Assembly: GCA_030737875.1 (NCBI GenBank)
Contig: CM060915.1
Span: 898,817,177-898,881,176 of the forward strand
Origin: Allium sativum
Lineage: Eukaryota; Streptophyta; Magnoliopsida; Asparagales; Amaryllidaceae
Length of the DNA stretch: 64,000 nt
Reading direction: 5' to 3'
Part shown: positions 37,201 to 49,142 of the stretch, one piece after another
Layout: each line of letters starts with the position of its first letter
How positions within the stretch are numbered: position 1 is the stretch's first letter
The notes under the pieces: model-generated
Told to the model about the DNA's origin: nothing
Seen by the model: only the letters and a program-made list of their open reading frames with translations
Database searches by the model: none
Position numbers and translations under genes: made by a program

Positions 37201-37782
37201 GAGATCGGCCTTAGAAGAAGTGGTGCACTCAAATGAAAATGGGCCGACTATTTTTTTACTTAGGGATTAAAAGGGAAGATAATGTTTTAATTTAAGTCTA
37301 GGGTTTAAATTGTCTTGTTTTTATTGTTTCGTTTTTCAATTCTTTTTGTAATCAAATGAACAATTGCTAGAGTTTGTAAAATTCTAGATAATCCAGTTAG
37401 GGTTTAGCTGGCAGTTTACTAGGGTCTGTAAAATCTAGGGTTACGAGTTACAGGGTTTGTAATTCGAGAAAATCTGATCGAGGGGATATCGTTCAGTCTA
37501 GGGTTTTGAGCGTGGGATTAGAATAGGAGCGAGGGGTTCGCGAGTGTACATGGTCTTATATGCGAGACCTGTTCTTTTACCTAGTAGAAACCTTAGGAAT
37601 GCAGTAGTAGGCAGGGCTTTGCCAAAGCTGGGTATATGTTGTGTCGTTTATTTTCTGCATTTCTCTTTCTGCTATATTTTGTGATCCATGATTATTTTTA
37701 TTATCCTATTAACTTTAACAACTCAGCGATAAAGTGTAATAAACCCTGTTCACCCTCTTCTGGGGTTAATCTAGATCCAACA
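37201..37782 (+). repeat. 3' end of the 5' LTR of SIRE-like copia element F
   Basis: The end CTAGATCCAACA followed by AGTGGTATCAGAGC, and the preceding TTCACCCTCTTCTGG, are characteristic of SIRE/Maximus-type Ty1/copia LTRs. The 5' limit is uncertain. Confidence 0.65.
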
Positions 37783-37784
37783 AG

Positions 37785-37796
37785 TGGTATCAGAGC
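37785..37796 (+). other. Primer binding site of element F (tRNA-iMet)
   Basis: TGGTATCAGAGC lies two bases after the LTR end. Confidence 0.9.
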
Positions 37797-37820
37797 AGGT
37801 TATTTCATTAACCCTAGAAC

Positions 37821-39200
37821 ATGTCTCCTAGTTGTCAGTACATTGAGAGTCAGTCTAGTCACATTCCAAACATTTTTGATGGTACAGATTTTTTGAATTA
37901 GAAATCAGAAATGAAATCCTATTTGAAATCTGTTAAATATTGGGATGTTGTTAACAGTGGATGTGATATAATAGATAGGAATATTAATGCTCTTGCTATG
38001 CGTATTCTTTATTCTCATCTTAGTAATAACCAACTTGATCATATCTCCCATTGTTTTACTGTGTAGGAAATTTGGAAAACTCTCAATATGAAGTATGGAC
38101 AAATTGACAACAATTTCTCAAAACCCCTGAATGTCAACTCAAGTTTAGATTTATGCTTAACAGGTTTTACAAATGATAATCCATATGGATCTGTCGATGG
38201 AGGCTCAACAGAAGGTGAAACTAAAGATCTTCCATATGAAGATTTGGTTTATTTTTGTACTGAATTAACAAATGTTGTTGATAGTGTCGAATCAAAAAAT
38301 AAAACTCTAAAATCTGAAAAACTTGAGTTGATCACCAAAAATAATATTTTGGAATTAAAACTTGAAAATATCATGAAAGTTTCAAACTCTGATTGCAAGA
38401 ATTGTTTCAACTCGAAAAACAATTTAGCTCATCTAAATAAAAATATCCAAAAGCTTGAAAAGCAAATTATGAGTTCAAAAGAAAAAGAGGACGAGCTAAT
38501 CTGTATAAACAATACCTTGCGAAAAGAGTTGGAAACTTTTAAGATTTCAAATTCCAAATGTGAAATTGCTGAGAAACAAAAACATTTTGAGAATGAAATT
38601 TATGAGTCCAAGGCCAAAATTGAGAAGCTTGAAAACGAACTCTTGGTTTTGAAACAAAATGATGCTGAAAAGAGTAAGATCGCTATAAATCGTTGTTTGA
38701 ATTTGATAAAAGAAAATAGTGATCTGAAATCTAAAATTCAACGACTAGAGTTAACTTTGACTAAATTTTTCTAGATAGTGAAAAATATTTGAATATGCTG
38801 TTGAAAAACCAGTTTTCTGTTGGAAATAAGCAAGGTCTTGGTTTTGGGAAAAATAATGTTTTTGAAAGACAGAATTCTAATGATTTTAAAAATCCTTCAA
38901 ACTGCTTTGGAAAGAATCAATTTGAAAATTCAAACTCAGATAATCTCAAAGGATTTTTAAATCATAAACGTGATGTGAATTTGTTTTATAACAATCCATT
39001 TAAGCAATCCTGGATACCAAATAAAACAAACTTTGCTAAATTCAAACAGATCTGGGTTCCTAAAGGTATGCAAATTAATTCTAATGGATTGTTATATAAA
39101 TAAGTTTGGGTACCTAAAGCTGTGAACAAAACTGTGAGTGGTTTAACAAATTTTATTAGACCACTCGATTCTCTAAACTGTTAGGTACCAAAGGAGGCCG
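37821..39200 (+). pseudogene. Gag pseudogene of SIRE-like Ty1/copia element F
   Basis: From the ATG at 37821 the frame reads the usual copia start (a FDGTDF block, then KSEMKSYLKS), but two TAG codons interrupt it (near 37899 and 38065). The open part from 38088 to 38774 is a long lysine/glutamate-rich coiled coil, typical of SIRE-type Gag. One extra base near 38765-38772 shifts the frame; the next frame (38789-39103) continues with LLKNQFSVGNKQGLGF and the Asn-rich tail ending KQIWVPKG, also typical of SIRE Gag. Remnants of a repeat of that VPK motif and a KEAEELHS block follow, with more stops. No zinc knuckle, integrase or RT follows. Gag normally forms the particle that packages the RNA. 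This copy cannot make it. Confidence 0.75.
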
Positions 39201-41371
39201 AGGAACTGCATAGCTAAAGAAAAATTGGATTCAAACTATACATATCACAGAATCATTCATAGTTCCTTTGCCACATTTGTTGAGTTAGAGATTCATTTGC
39301 TTTCATCGATTTCAGGTATAACCTCTAAACTCATCTTTGTAAATATATTTTTCCGTTTTTTCTTCTTCTACCCCTTCTATTTTTTATCCTTGAGTTGACA
39401 CTACATGTTATTTTCTTTTATTCTGGGCTTCCTTAAACTTCCAATTGTGGAATTCATATTTTCTGGAAATTCACTTCTATTTGAATAAAACTCTATTGTT
39501 TTAATCATTTCTAGATCTTGAATTAAAACTTGTAAATATCTGCAATTGTTTTGAAGTTTATTTTCTGATTGCTGAATTCATAACAGTGTTGATGTATTCT
39601 TGTCATATCTTGAACACTATTAATTTGAATTCTAAATTTTTTGAAGATCTGAAAATTTAATGAAATTTCACACATCTTTGCTGTTTTGAGTTTTCTTCTA
39701 ATTCATTTTAGAAAAGCTTGAAATATTATACTCATTACAGCACACTACTACTTCTCAGCTGTGATAATTTCAATGATTTTCATAATCGCTTGAAAATTTT
39801 GAATTAACTTGAAACTCATTGTTTACATCTTGAAATTCACTGTTATTCATGATCATCTGTTTTAATTTTTTTGTTTGTTTGAGATCATTTGAAATTTCTG
39901 ATATTTTGAATTTCACACACCTCTTAAATTTGAAATTATTAATCATGTGTGATTGATTCATTGTATCTCATGATTTGCATTTGTTCAAGTGATTTCGAAT
40001 AAACATTATTTTTGGATCATGAATTATTACTCAATCTTGATGTAATTATTCTGAAGAATTTCTTGTGTGATTGTTAGAAAAATTTGTGAAAATTTCTTTT
40101 AAAAAATGGTCATTAAAACTCACTGTTATTTCATGATGATCTAATTTGAATACTTGTTTATTTAAAATCATTTGAAACTATTGATTTATTGAATCACACA
40201 CATATTTGGATCTAAAATTAATAATCTGGTGTGATCGATTCATTGAATCTTGAGTCTTGTTTGTCTCCAGTGTCTTGTTACAATCCTCATTAATAGAGAC
40301 ATCAAGTAGTATCAGTTTAGAAGTGTTGAATTTGTTTTTACTATAATTTTTTTTGTCTTGTATATATCTCTCTAAATTTCTCTTGTAATTGATTTTCAAT
40401 GTTAAAATTATTTATTGGTTATTCATTCAGAAATTGAAATCAATATCCAAATTGAACAGTATTTATAATTCATTAAAATTATTATTAGATTTTGAAATTG
40501 TGATGAATTGTGACTACAGTATATTTCACAACAAGAGGAGATTTTATTTGGAATTTAATGATGTTTGAATAATTATTATAATATCTTTGAATTGGCGATT
40601 ATTTCACGACCATCTCCTTTATGTATCATCATTCTACCATCCATGATAATTTTATATTAATGTGGAGAGTTAATATGTTTTAAAATCTTTTTGAGTAAAT
40701 AGCGGAAATATTTGTGATAGAAATCGGACTATGTTATTATTCAGAATTAGGGATAATTGAAAATTTTCAATGATCCTGGAACAGTCAAACATATTTCATA
40801 ATATAATTCATTTAGAAATTTATTTCACAGTACCTACCACATTTCTATCATTCATATTGGTTTTATATACCGAGGAGCTTTTTCTTTTGAAGCTGAAAAT
40901 GATAAATACATAATTAATTGATATGTGTGTCTCTAACCTCATTTAAAAATCCAAGCTCTGGTCATGCATGGTTAAGAGGTTGCTTATAATTTAAGCTGCG
41001 ACTGACCTCATTTAAAAACCCAAGCTCTGGTTATGCATGGTCAGTGTGCTCTTAAATAAAAATAAAACATAAGGAAATAATGTGCTATAAATTAAAATTA
41101 ATTTGAAATTCTCCTCTGTGTATAAAAACCAGCTTATCAATCCATATTCAAACTTGTGAAATGTGTTGAAATCTTATGATGTATTATAATTTGTTGATTG
41201 ATAGTTATTGGGATTTGAGATTATTTGATTGCGTCACTTAAATTGAATTATTAATTATAGTCCAAAACCATCACTGTTTTTGTGCTTCATTTTTTAAATT
41301 TTTATTGAAAAATAATTGGAAATCATTTGTTTTAAAACTCTCTCCATTATATATAAATTTCATTGTAAATC
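39201..41371 (+). other. AT-rich non-coding tail of element F
   Basis: No pol domain is present where pol should start, so F is a deletion derivative or was rearranged. Two internal duplications are visible: a block beginning CACTGTTAT at 39838 recurs at 40121 (offset 283, about 150 bp, imperfect), and ACCTCATTTAAAAA...CCAAGCTCTGG at 40936 recurs at 41005 (offset 69). Nothing else recognised. Confidence 0.6.
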
Positions 41372-42220
41372 TGTAACAACCCGAAAATCTGGGCCAGTTT
41401 AAAATTTTTATTTAGGCAATTTTAGCGAGTTTTAATTATTTAAAATGAATTATTTTAAATAATATCGACGAGAAATCTATTTTGAATATAATTAGAACGT
41501 ATATATTATATACGTCGTCGTTAGAATATATAATAATTATATATAATTATAAATAGAATTGAAATTGGCGCGGTAGTTCGATAATTCGATTTCAAACTTC
41601 AATTGAATGTACCGGGTGCAAAACAATCCGGATTTTAGTGAAACCAAAAATAATGGAATCTAATAGTGAATATCTTTCCAACGAATCCGAAAAATCAAGA
41701 TTTCATATCGGGAATCAAAAGATATGTCCAGTTGAAAATTCTGAATAGTCGCTATGGAATTCAGGCCCTTAAAAATGGACATTTTGCAAACGACCTCGGA
41801 TTTCGACGAAACCAGTTTTGTTGGGTCCGTGATGTCGAGTTATTGCTAGATTCCAAATTTCATAATTTTTCGAATCAATATGTGAGCGTGGCAAAGGAAA
41901 ACGCGTTTGACCAGTTTCAGTTGATTTTAATCGACTGGAAATTGGCCATTTTTCAAACGATCTCAGAATTCGACGAAACTAGTTTTGTTAGGACCGTATC
42001 GTCAATACGAAGCTAGAAAATATTTTTCTGGAATTTTTCTAGTTAGTATGTGGCCCCGGTAATTTGAAATGTACGTTTAAAATTCAATATAATGATTTAA
42101 ATGTAAATTCAACGGGAACTGATTGTAACGATCAAATCAGCTTGCGATACATATCCCATTGTGTTCAGAATGGGGGTGAAACGCTATGGACGACAGGCGG
42201 TGGGCCTCGTTTCGAGATCG

Positions 42221-42228
42221 TATATAAA
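42221..42228 (+). promoter_or_regulatory. Probable TATA box of the B LTR
   Basis: TATATAAA about 850 bp into the LTR, just before the GC-rich leader. The 3' LTR has it at 50951-50958. In A the same spot is eroded to GAAAATAAAA. If this is the promoter, R spans about 6.7 kb. Confidence 0.5.
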
Positions 42229-42339
42229 GGTCAACTTTTTTTTTCGATTTAAATAATTAAAATAAAATAAAAAAATAATATCCTCACCCCCCCCTTACTT
42301 TTCAAACAGACAATTCAGAAAAAAAAAAAACGAAATAAA

Positions 42340-42598
42340 AGAAAAAAAACTCGACGCGCCCTCGCTCCCCAAGGCGGCGCCGCCCACCGCCTGCTCCGCC
42401 TGCCCCCTCGCGCCGCCCAAGCAAGCGCCGCCACCTCTTTCTCCCGCTCAGGCGAGAGCGAACAACCCTAGCCCCCCGTCCTCCGATTAAGCCACAAGAC
42501 CCGAAACCCCAAGCCCTGGGACTCGACGCAACCGCCAGACCCCCCAGGCCCACCTGCGCACCTCCGACGTCGAGCACCTCGTCTGGCGAACCCCCCCT
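42340..42598 (+). promoter_or_regulatory. GC-rich leader / first-exon-like block, B 5' LTR
   Basis: A C-rich island with ACAACCCTAGCCCC, typical of plant 5' leaders, that ends at a consensus donor GTAAGT (42599-42604). The copy in the 3' LTR ends at 51343. It has no conserved reading frame; the antisense 91-codon frame is a composition effect. It may be a captured host first exon or a genuine viral leader. Confidence 0.5.
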
Positions 42599-43325
42599 GT
42601 AAGTTAATTCTGATTTTTCTTATTTATTTATTTTAAAACTGATTTTTTTTATTTTATTTTATTTTTAGAAAAACTGTAAAGATTTATTTTTAAAAACTGA
42701 TTATTGTTTGATTTTAAAACCGATAATTGTTTGATTTTAAAAACTGAAAACATATTTATTTTAAACATAAAACTTGTTTATTTTAATTTAAAAAGCTATG
42801 ATTTTTATATGTAGAGAATAAAAAGATTAGATTTTTATTTTATATATGAAGCGACAGAGAAGATTGAACTTTTCATATGAAGTGATATAGAGGTAAAAAT
42901 TCGATTTTTAAATATATGAAGTAATAAAAATATGATTTTTATATTTTTAAAGAATTAAAAATATGATCTTTATATTTTTAAAATATTAAAAATATAGTCT
43001 TTACTATATAGATGATGTCAAAATATAATCTTTGCCTAGTAGGAACTATAAAAATCAAATCTTTATTTTTGAAAAAGGTAAAATCTTTATAGTTAAAAAG
43101 GCGAGATTTTTATATATTGAATAACGATAGAAAAATGGAATTTTTATATATTGAACTTCGATAGAAAAATGGAATTTTTATATATTGAATAACGATAGAA
43201 AAATGGAATTTTTATATATTGAACTTCGATAGAAAAATGGAATGTTTATATATTGAACTTCGATAGAAAAATATGATTTTTATATATGGAATAGCGAAGT
43301 AAAAATTCGATTTTTACATATGTAG
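42599..43325 (+). other. Intron-like stretch, B 5' LTR (727 nt)
   Basis: GTAAGT to TATGTAG, very AT-rich, with a 34-bp tandem repeat (GATAGAAAAATGGAA marker at 43126, 43160, 43194, 43228, 43262). The copy at 51344-52070 is also 727 nt. Splicing is inferred. Confidence 0.45.
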
Positions 43326-43409
43326 TGGCTACGGGCAACGAAGAGGACAAAAAGGCGAAACGACGAAGACTTCTGCAAAAGAAGAGTCAAGATGATTGGA
43401 TAGCTAATG
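43326..43409 (+). other. 84-nt exon-like block, B 5' LTR
   Basis: Bounded by TATGTAG and GGTGAGAAT, with the donor inside the GGTGAGAA-T-TTCTCACC palindrome. One frame is open and very basic (KKAKRRRLLQKK) but starts at GTG, and the A homologue does not preserve it, so coding is not claimed. Length equals that in A. Confidence 0.5.
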
Positions 43410-43469
43410 GTGAGAATTTCTCACCTTTCTATTTCTTTTCTAGTTATATATTTATACTAGGATGCAGAC

Positions 43470-43513
43470 GGTGCTTAGTAGCACCCGACACAACCGTCCA
43501 CAGACCATGGACT
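43470..43513 (+). ncRNA. Conserved hairpin pair, B 5' LTR
   Basis: GGTGCTTAGTAGCACC (43470-43485) forms a 6-bp stem with a 4-nt loop. Flanking GACGGT and ACCGTC can pair around it, and GTCCA-N7-TGGAC follows. All are shared with A. Confidence 0.45.
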
Positions 43514-43697
43514 TGTTTGTTTGACTGTTTGGTGATTGATTGCGATATTGGTTTGAATGTGGTTTGTGGTGTGAAAAATCGAATCGATAAATTGGTTAGG
43601 ATTAGACGTGCGCCGTTATAAGGCGTAGGAGTAAGGCTAGGTTAGACCCTTACTCCAAATTTTGTGGTTTGCAAAATGAAATTGATTTGATTGATGA

Positions 43698-43790
43698 GTG
43701 AATGGCGTGGGCCTTCACTAGACCGGGGATAAGGCTAGGCCTCGTCCCGTTTCTAGTATCGTGCCGTTATGCCGCCGAAATTTTCTAAAA
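43698..43790 (+). other. 93-nt block identical between A and B
   Basis: From GTGAATGGCGTGGGCC to GCCGCCGAAATTTTC, with no difference from A (23874-23966) by eye. A shorter, diverged echo of its start (CCGTTATAAGGCG...) lies just upstream at 43612-43665. Not found in C. Confidence 0.6.
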
Positions 43791-44639
43791 ATATGTTAGA
43801 AAATAAAAATATCATTTTATTGTGTAAATGAATAATAGAAATTCATATGATAGAATAAAATGTTTTATCGTTAAAAATATAATTTTTAACGTGAATATGA
43901 ATATAGTGAAAGTGAATAAAATAAATATTCATTTACAAACCAGACGGTTTGTTTATGTACACTTATTTGAAAGACATTGATTGGGTCGATAAATTTTATA
44001 CATCGCCCAACTGCACAAATAAAATCTTTGTTTGATTGTTTGAAAACCCCACACGGGTGTTGGGATGAAATTTGAAGTTCACTCATCCTGATTGATTAAA
44101 TATGTCGATCGATTGATTGACAGGCTGTTATAAGCGTTGAATATCTATATTTGATGCTTATACAGTGTAGTGCACTTTGGTTGATGGTTGATTATTTTTC
44201 AATGCTATGATATATATGTGTTGTATGAAAATCCATATAATTAACTTTATATGGTAATTGATTGGGCCTCATTCCAATTTGAAAAATAAATTATATTATA
44301 AAATAAAAGTTCATGGGTTGACAGTACTCATTCACTGAGATTGTTCATGTGTTGAACAATATGTTTTAGTAATAAAATTTACACCTTTAGCGATATAAAA
44401 TAAAAGTTCATGTGTTGACAGTACTCATTCATTGAGATTGGTCATGCGTTGAACGAAATATTTTGATAATAACAACTATTTTGAAAAAGAAATATTTGAA
44501 ATAGAATATTTGAAAATAGAAATTTATGAAGCCGTGTTGATTAGATTGACGCCATTTTGACGTGAACGATATTTATATCGATTTTATTCATTTTAAAATG
44601 AATATTGAAAAGTGATTTCGAAATCGAATATTTTAGAAT

Positions 44640-45830
44640 TTGAAATGAATTGAAAACGATTTCGAATAGAATTGAATTGAAAACGATTTCGAATAGAATT
44701 GAATTGAAAACGATTTCGAATAGAATTGAATTGAAAACGATTTCGAATAGAATTGAATTGAAAACGATTTCGAATAGAATTGAATTGAAAACGATTTCGA
44801 ATAGAATTGAATTGAAAACGATTTCGAATAGAATTGAATTGAAAACGATTTCGAATAGAATTGAATTGAAAACGATTTCGAATTGAATTGAAAACGATTT
44901 CGAATAGAATTGAATTGAAAACGATTTCGAATAGAATTGAATTGAAAACGATTTCGAATAGAAATGAATTGAAAACGATTTCGAATAGAATTGAATTGAA
45001 AACGATTTCGAATAGAATTGAATTGAAAACGATTTCGAATTGAATTGAATTGAAAACGATTTCGAATAGAATTGAATTGAAAACGATTTCGAATAGAATT
45101 GAATTGAAAACGATTTCGAATAGAATTGAATTGAAAACGATTTCGAATAGAATTGAATTGAAAACGATTTCGAATAGAATTGAATTGAAAACGATTTCGA
45201 ATAGAATTGAATTGAAAACGATTTCGAATAGAATTGAATTGAAAACGATTTCGAATAGAATTGAATTGAAAACGATTTCGAATAGAATTGAATTGAAAAC
45301 GATTTCGAATTGAATTGAAAACGATTTCGAATAGAATTGAATTGAAAACGATTTCGAATAGAATTGAATTGAAAACGATTTCGAATAGAATTGAATTGAA
45401 AACGATTTCGAATAGAATTGAATTGAAAACGATTTCGAATTGAATTGAAAACGATTTCGAATAGAATTGAATTGAAAACGATTTCGAATAGAATTGAATT
45501 GAAAACGATTTCGAATAGAATTGAATTGAAAACGATTTCGAATAGAATTGAATTGAAAACGATTTCGAATAGAATTGAATTGAAAACGATTTCGAATAGA
45601 ATTGAATTGAAAACTATTTCGAATAAGAAATGAATTGAAAATGATTTCGAATAGAATTGAATTGAAAACGATTTCGAAGTGAATTGAATTGAAAACGATT
45701 TCGAATAGAATTGAATTGAAAACGATTTCGAATAGAATTGAATTGAAAACGATTTCGAAATGAATTGAATTGAAAACGATTTCGAAATGAATTGAATTGA
45801 AAACGAATTCAAATTGAATTGAAAGCGAAG
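44640..45830 (+). repeat. 27-bp minisatellite array, B 5' LTR (about 44 units)
   Basis: Same 27-bp unit as in A but with a slightly different block, giving a 9-residue frame on both strands. 22-bp short units at about 44880, 45308 and 45438. Flanks (GACGCCATTTTGACGTGAAC on the left) also exist in C at about 14122, where no array is present. Confidence 0.95.
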
Positions 45831-47297
45831 TGAAATGAATTCAAATTGAATTTGAAATTTGAATTGAATAGAAATGAATTTTAAAACGAATCTATAAAGA
45901 AGAATTCAATTGTGATTTGAATTGAAAAGGAAGTTGAAAATGTTTTTGAAACGAATTCAAAACTATTTATATAATTCGTTTTAAATAGAAATCGACGAAG
46001 TATATATTATATATATTATATATATAATATATAATGGCCTGAATAGAACGCGCCGCGCCGCGGCAGTTCGTGAATTTCGACCATTTATTTCAAACGGACA
46101 TTACGGGAGATCCGACCGTCGGATTCTCCTAAAACCGGAACCGTTGGGTTCGTATCGAAAAGAGCTTTCTAACGAATGTTAGAAATTTGAAATATAACGG
46201 TTGGATTTGGAGATACGTCCAAATCAAATTTGAAAAAGGTCGCTGTAAGTGCAGTTCGATGGCCGTTGTTGGAAATCGACTGTACGGGCCTTGATAAAAT
46301 TATTAAAAATAGTAATAATTTGTGTAAAATCATAAGAAATGATTTAGAAAGGATTGGGATGAAAAACTCCATATTTGAAAAGATAAAAATAGATTTTTAT
46401 CGAAATGAACTAGTTTTGAACTAGAATTATAATTCTATTTATTTTTAAATAAATAAATTGAATTTGAAAAGGGTTTTGAAAATAACCAAAATTTCCAATG
46501 ATTGCATTGGAGTGGATTTGAATCGAAATTGTCTTCGGAATATTTCGATGTTGGAATCCGTGATTATACAGATGTTGTTATGGAAATTTGAAAGATATAT
46601 ATTTATATCGTTATTTCCAATAAGACATTTGTTAGTCGTAGAATTCGATATTGAATATAAGCCGATATATTTTCTATTCAGAGCCTTGTATTGAATATCG
46701 AATGTGATTTGGGTTTGTCGTGAATGGTGTCTTCACTAACACTGTTCTTGAACCCAGTTGAGAAAAGATTAAATCTTTTTGTTTAGATTTAACGAAGTGT
46801 ACCGATTAAATAATATTTAATTGGAATTGAATTGATATTGATTTTTGGGTTTATCGTGAACAGTGTTTTAAATAACACTCGTTCTTTAACCCGATAATTA
46901 ATGAATGTGACTTTGGGTTTATCGTGAACCGTGTTTTAAATGACACTGATTCTTTAACCCAGTCAAAGATTAAAACTAAGTGGAGTTTTAATGAATCTTT
47001 AATTAGATTGAAATAATCGAAAATGGAGTATCACCAGTTTTGCTCCAGGCGATAGTTAAATCTTTAATTAGATTTGAACGTGAAATGGTAATTGAATTTA
47101 CCGATAACACTGTGGTGTTAGAAATGAAGTATTACCAGTTTTACTTCATGGGATAAATAGGTTGGGATTGGGAAATTAAAACAAATGATTACTTCGGTAA
47201 GTTTCGTTAATCCCGACTAGTTTGAATTGATATTCAAAGGAGATTAAAGAATAAATTCAAGAAATTTATCTTGGATAAAATTAATGGGAACCTTTCC

Positions 47298-47440
47298 CTA
47301 TGAATGTGAAATTAGAAACTAACTGTCGGTTAGCCAAGCAGAATGGTTTTCTGGATATTGATCTGATGTTGGTTTCGGCCTTCGGGGTTAATATTTGGGG
47401 AATTATTCTCTTGATTAATTTACGGTCAGTGACTGATGAA
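47298..47440 (+). repeat. B-specific insert in the LTR resembling gypsy internal DNA
   Basis: A aligns with B on both sides of this stretch but has other sequence here. It contains CTGATGTTGGTTTCGGCC-TTCGGGG, which also occurs in the internal regions of H (about 1853) and G (about 57130, other strand). Confidence 0.5.
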
Positions 47441-49070
47441 TTGGAATGAGGCGTATGTTGTGTTTGTGTAACACTTATTTAAATATACGCGAGTTATTCG
47501 GAAAGACCGGGTTTATCCCATTCTGAATAACTGATACGACGATAAGTCGAAGATGAAGACGATGGTCGAAGACCGGAGGTCTTCACGTCGTTTGGGTGAT
47601 AACTGATGATCTTGATTGGGCTGTACACCCAAGAAGATGGAAACAGTTGGTGATCGTCCAGACGTACTTGGAGATCGATGGATATGCGGGGTACTAGGTG
47701 CTCCCGGCTTCGTTCAGACCCAGAACGGACTTGTAAATGGACTGTGTGTCTGACATCGGATTTCATTCTGTGTGACTGATATCGGTTGCATAGGATGGTT
47801 TGCCTGTGTGGCATGCTAAGATGCAAATGATCAAGGCTTCTGTTGAAAAGCAAAGTCTTGTGGTTGGTGATCAAAGCACGGCCTTTGTGGCGTAGCTTTG
47901 TGTAACGTTTACTTCGCGAGTTTCACACCCGGTATGAACCAAAAACGGGAGAGGACATCAGGGAGGACTTGCGTTTCTTTCTAGCTAGAAGTGGCGTCAG
48001 TGGTTTTACACGCCCTGACGAGTTTGACTTATGTGGTTGTTGCTGTTGCGAGGCGCCTCGGATTGATCGGTCGTTCTCGAACCGATGGAGTCATTCGTTG
48101 GCTCGTTTGCGCCCCAAAGGGCGGGGAGACGTATTGTTCAGGCATAATAATCCACATCGGTGGACCGGCCCTGACGATCCAGGGGGCAGTTGCGGCTGTT
48201 CCTGAGACATGGTAGGCTAGATTGTCTCGAATCGGTAGAGGACGATCCCTGGCCTCGGTTCATAGATGGAAATCCAGTTTCCAAATACGTGACTTTGCGG
48301 TTTTATTTGTAAACCTACATATGGCGACATAGTGGCATGGGACGCTCATGTCGCCTATGATTGATACTTATGATTTGAAGTTGTTTTATACACTATGCAC
48401 TTATAATAGTATCAAACGATTTGTTTTAACCGTATCAAGCATTCTTTGGCTGTTATAAGGGAAAACCCTATCCTCGGCTGCGTTGCATTGTGTGATGGGA
48501 CCTGGGTCTTATAACAGCTTCATTTTTCTTTATTTAGCATTGCGCTGTTTGTTTTATGCACTGGTATTCTTGGGAGGAAGCCCGTTCCGTGTTATACGGC
48601 GTGGTCCCTTGATTTACCTAACTTTAAAATAAAGATTAATAACTGTTTTAGTTCTCACACCAGTCACATGACTGACCTGGAGTTTATTGTTTTAACCTAA
48701 ACTCTGGGTGCCCCTATTTTGACACGGGCAGCTAGTAGTTTTGGTTTTGCAGATTTATATTCACAGGATCCTGGTTTACAGCTGGAACGATATCCGTAAA
48801 GCTTTGTATCCGTATATCTTCTTCTAGTTGTGTATTGTATTATTTTCCGTTGCGATGTATTTAAATGTAACTTAAATCTTTGATATTTCTGTGTAATATT
48901 CATTTATACTCTGTATATTCTTGTAATCTGATGCATTGTTGTAATATACAATGAAATGTTCTTCTGTATGCGTTCTGTTTTGTCGTGTTCTCAAACGATA
49001 GGGCGTTTCGAACGGCCTGGATCGGTTTAGTGACTGGTTCGGACCGAGCGAAATTCCTTCCCGTCACAGT

Positions 49071-49082
49071 TGGTATCAGAGC
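49071..49082 (+). other. Primer binding site of B (tRNA-iMet)
   Basis: TGGTATCAGAGC two bases after the LTR end at 49068. Confidence 0.95.
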
Positions 49083-49142
49083 TTTGGTTTACAAAGCTGA
49101 GAACAAGGCACATTAGAACCGTACGAAAGAATTCATCAGATA

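Larger units (their letters stand above)
41372..49068 (+). repeat. 5' LTR of element B (7697 bp)
   Basis: Runs from TGTAACAACCC to CCGTCACA. It is longer than the A LTRs because of a larger minisatellite and insertions such as 44300-44470 (a duplicated TTCATG-GTTGACAGTACTCATTCA block) and 47300-47440. A TTCGACGAAAC...GTTTTGTT block occurs twice (41777 and 44-nt-identical at 41944, offset 167). Downstream of the minisatellite, 45850-49060 follows A's U5-side part. Short frames inside are not supported. Confidence 0.9.

Noticed and set aside
37785..37796. tRNA gene fragments at TGGTATCAGAGC sites
   Set aside because: These are 12-nt primer binding sites next to LTR ends, not tRNA genes; no cloverleaf surrounds them.
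43325..43621. 98-codon basic protein in the B LTR
   Set aside because: It needs a GTG start and runs across a donor-like GTGAGAA; the A LTR does not preserve it.
44541..45812. Long open frames (up to 423 codons) with 9-residue repeats in the minisatellites
   Set aside because: The 27-bp unit is a multiple of three and lacks stops in several frames on both strands; frames change at every 22-bp unit and differ between LTR copies.
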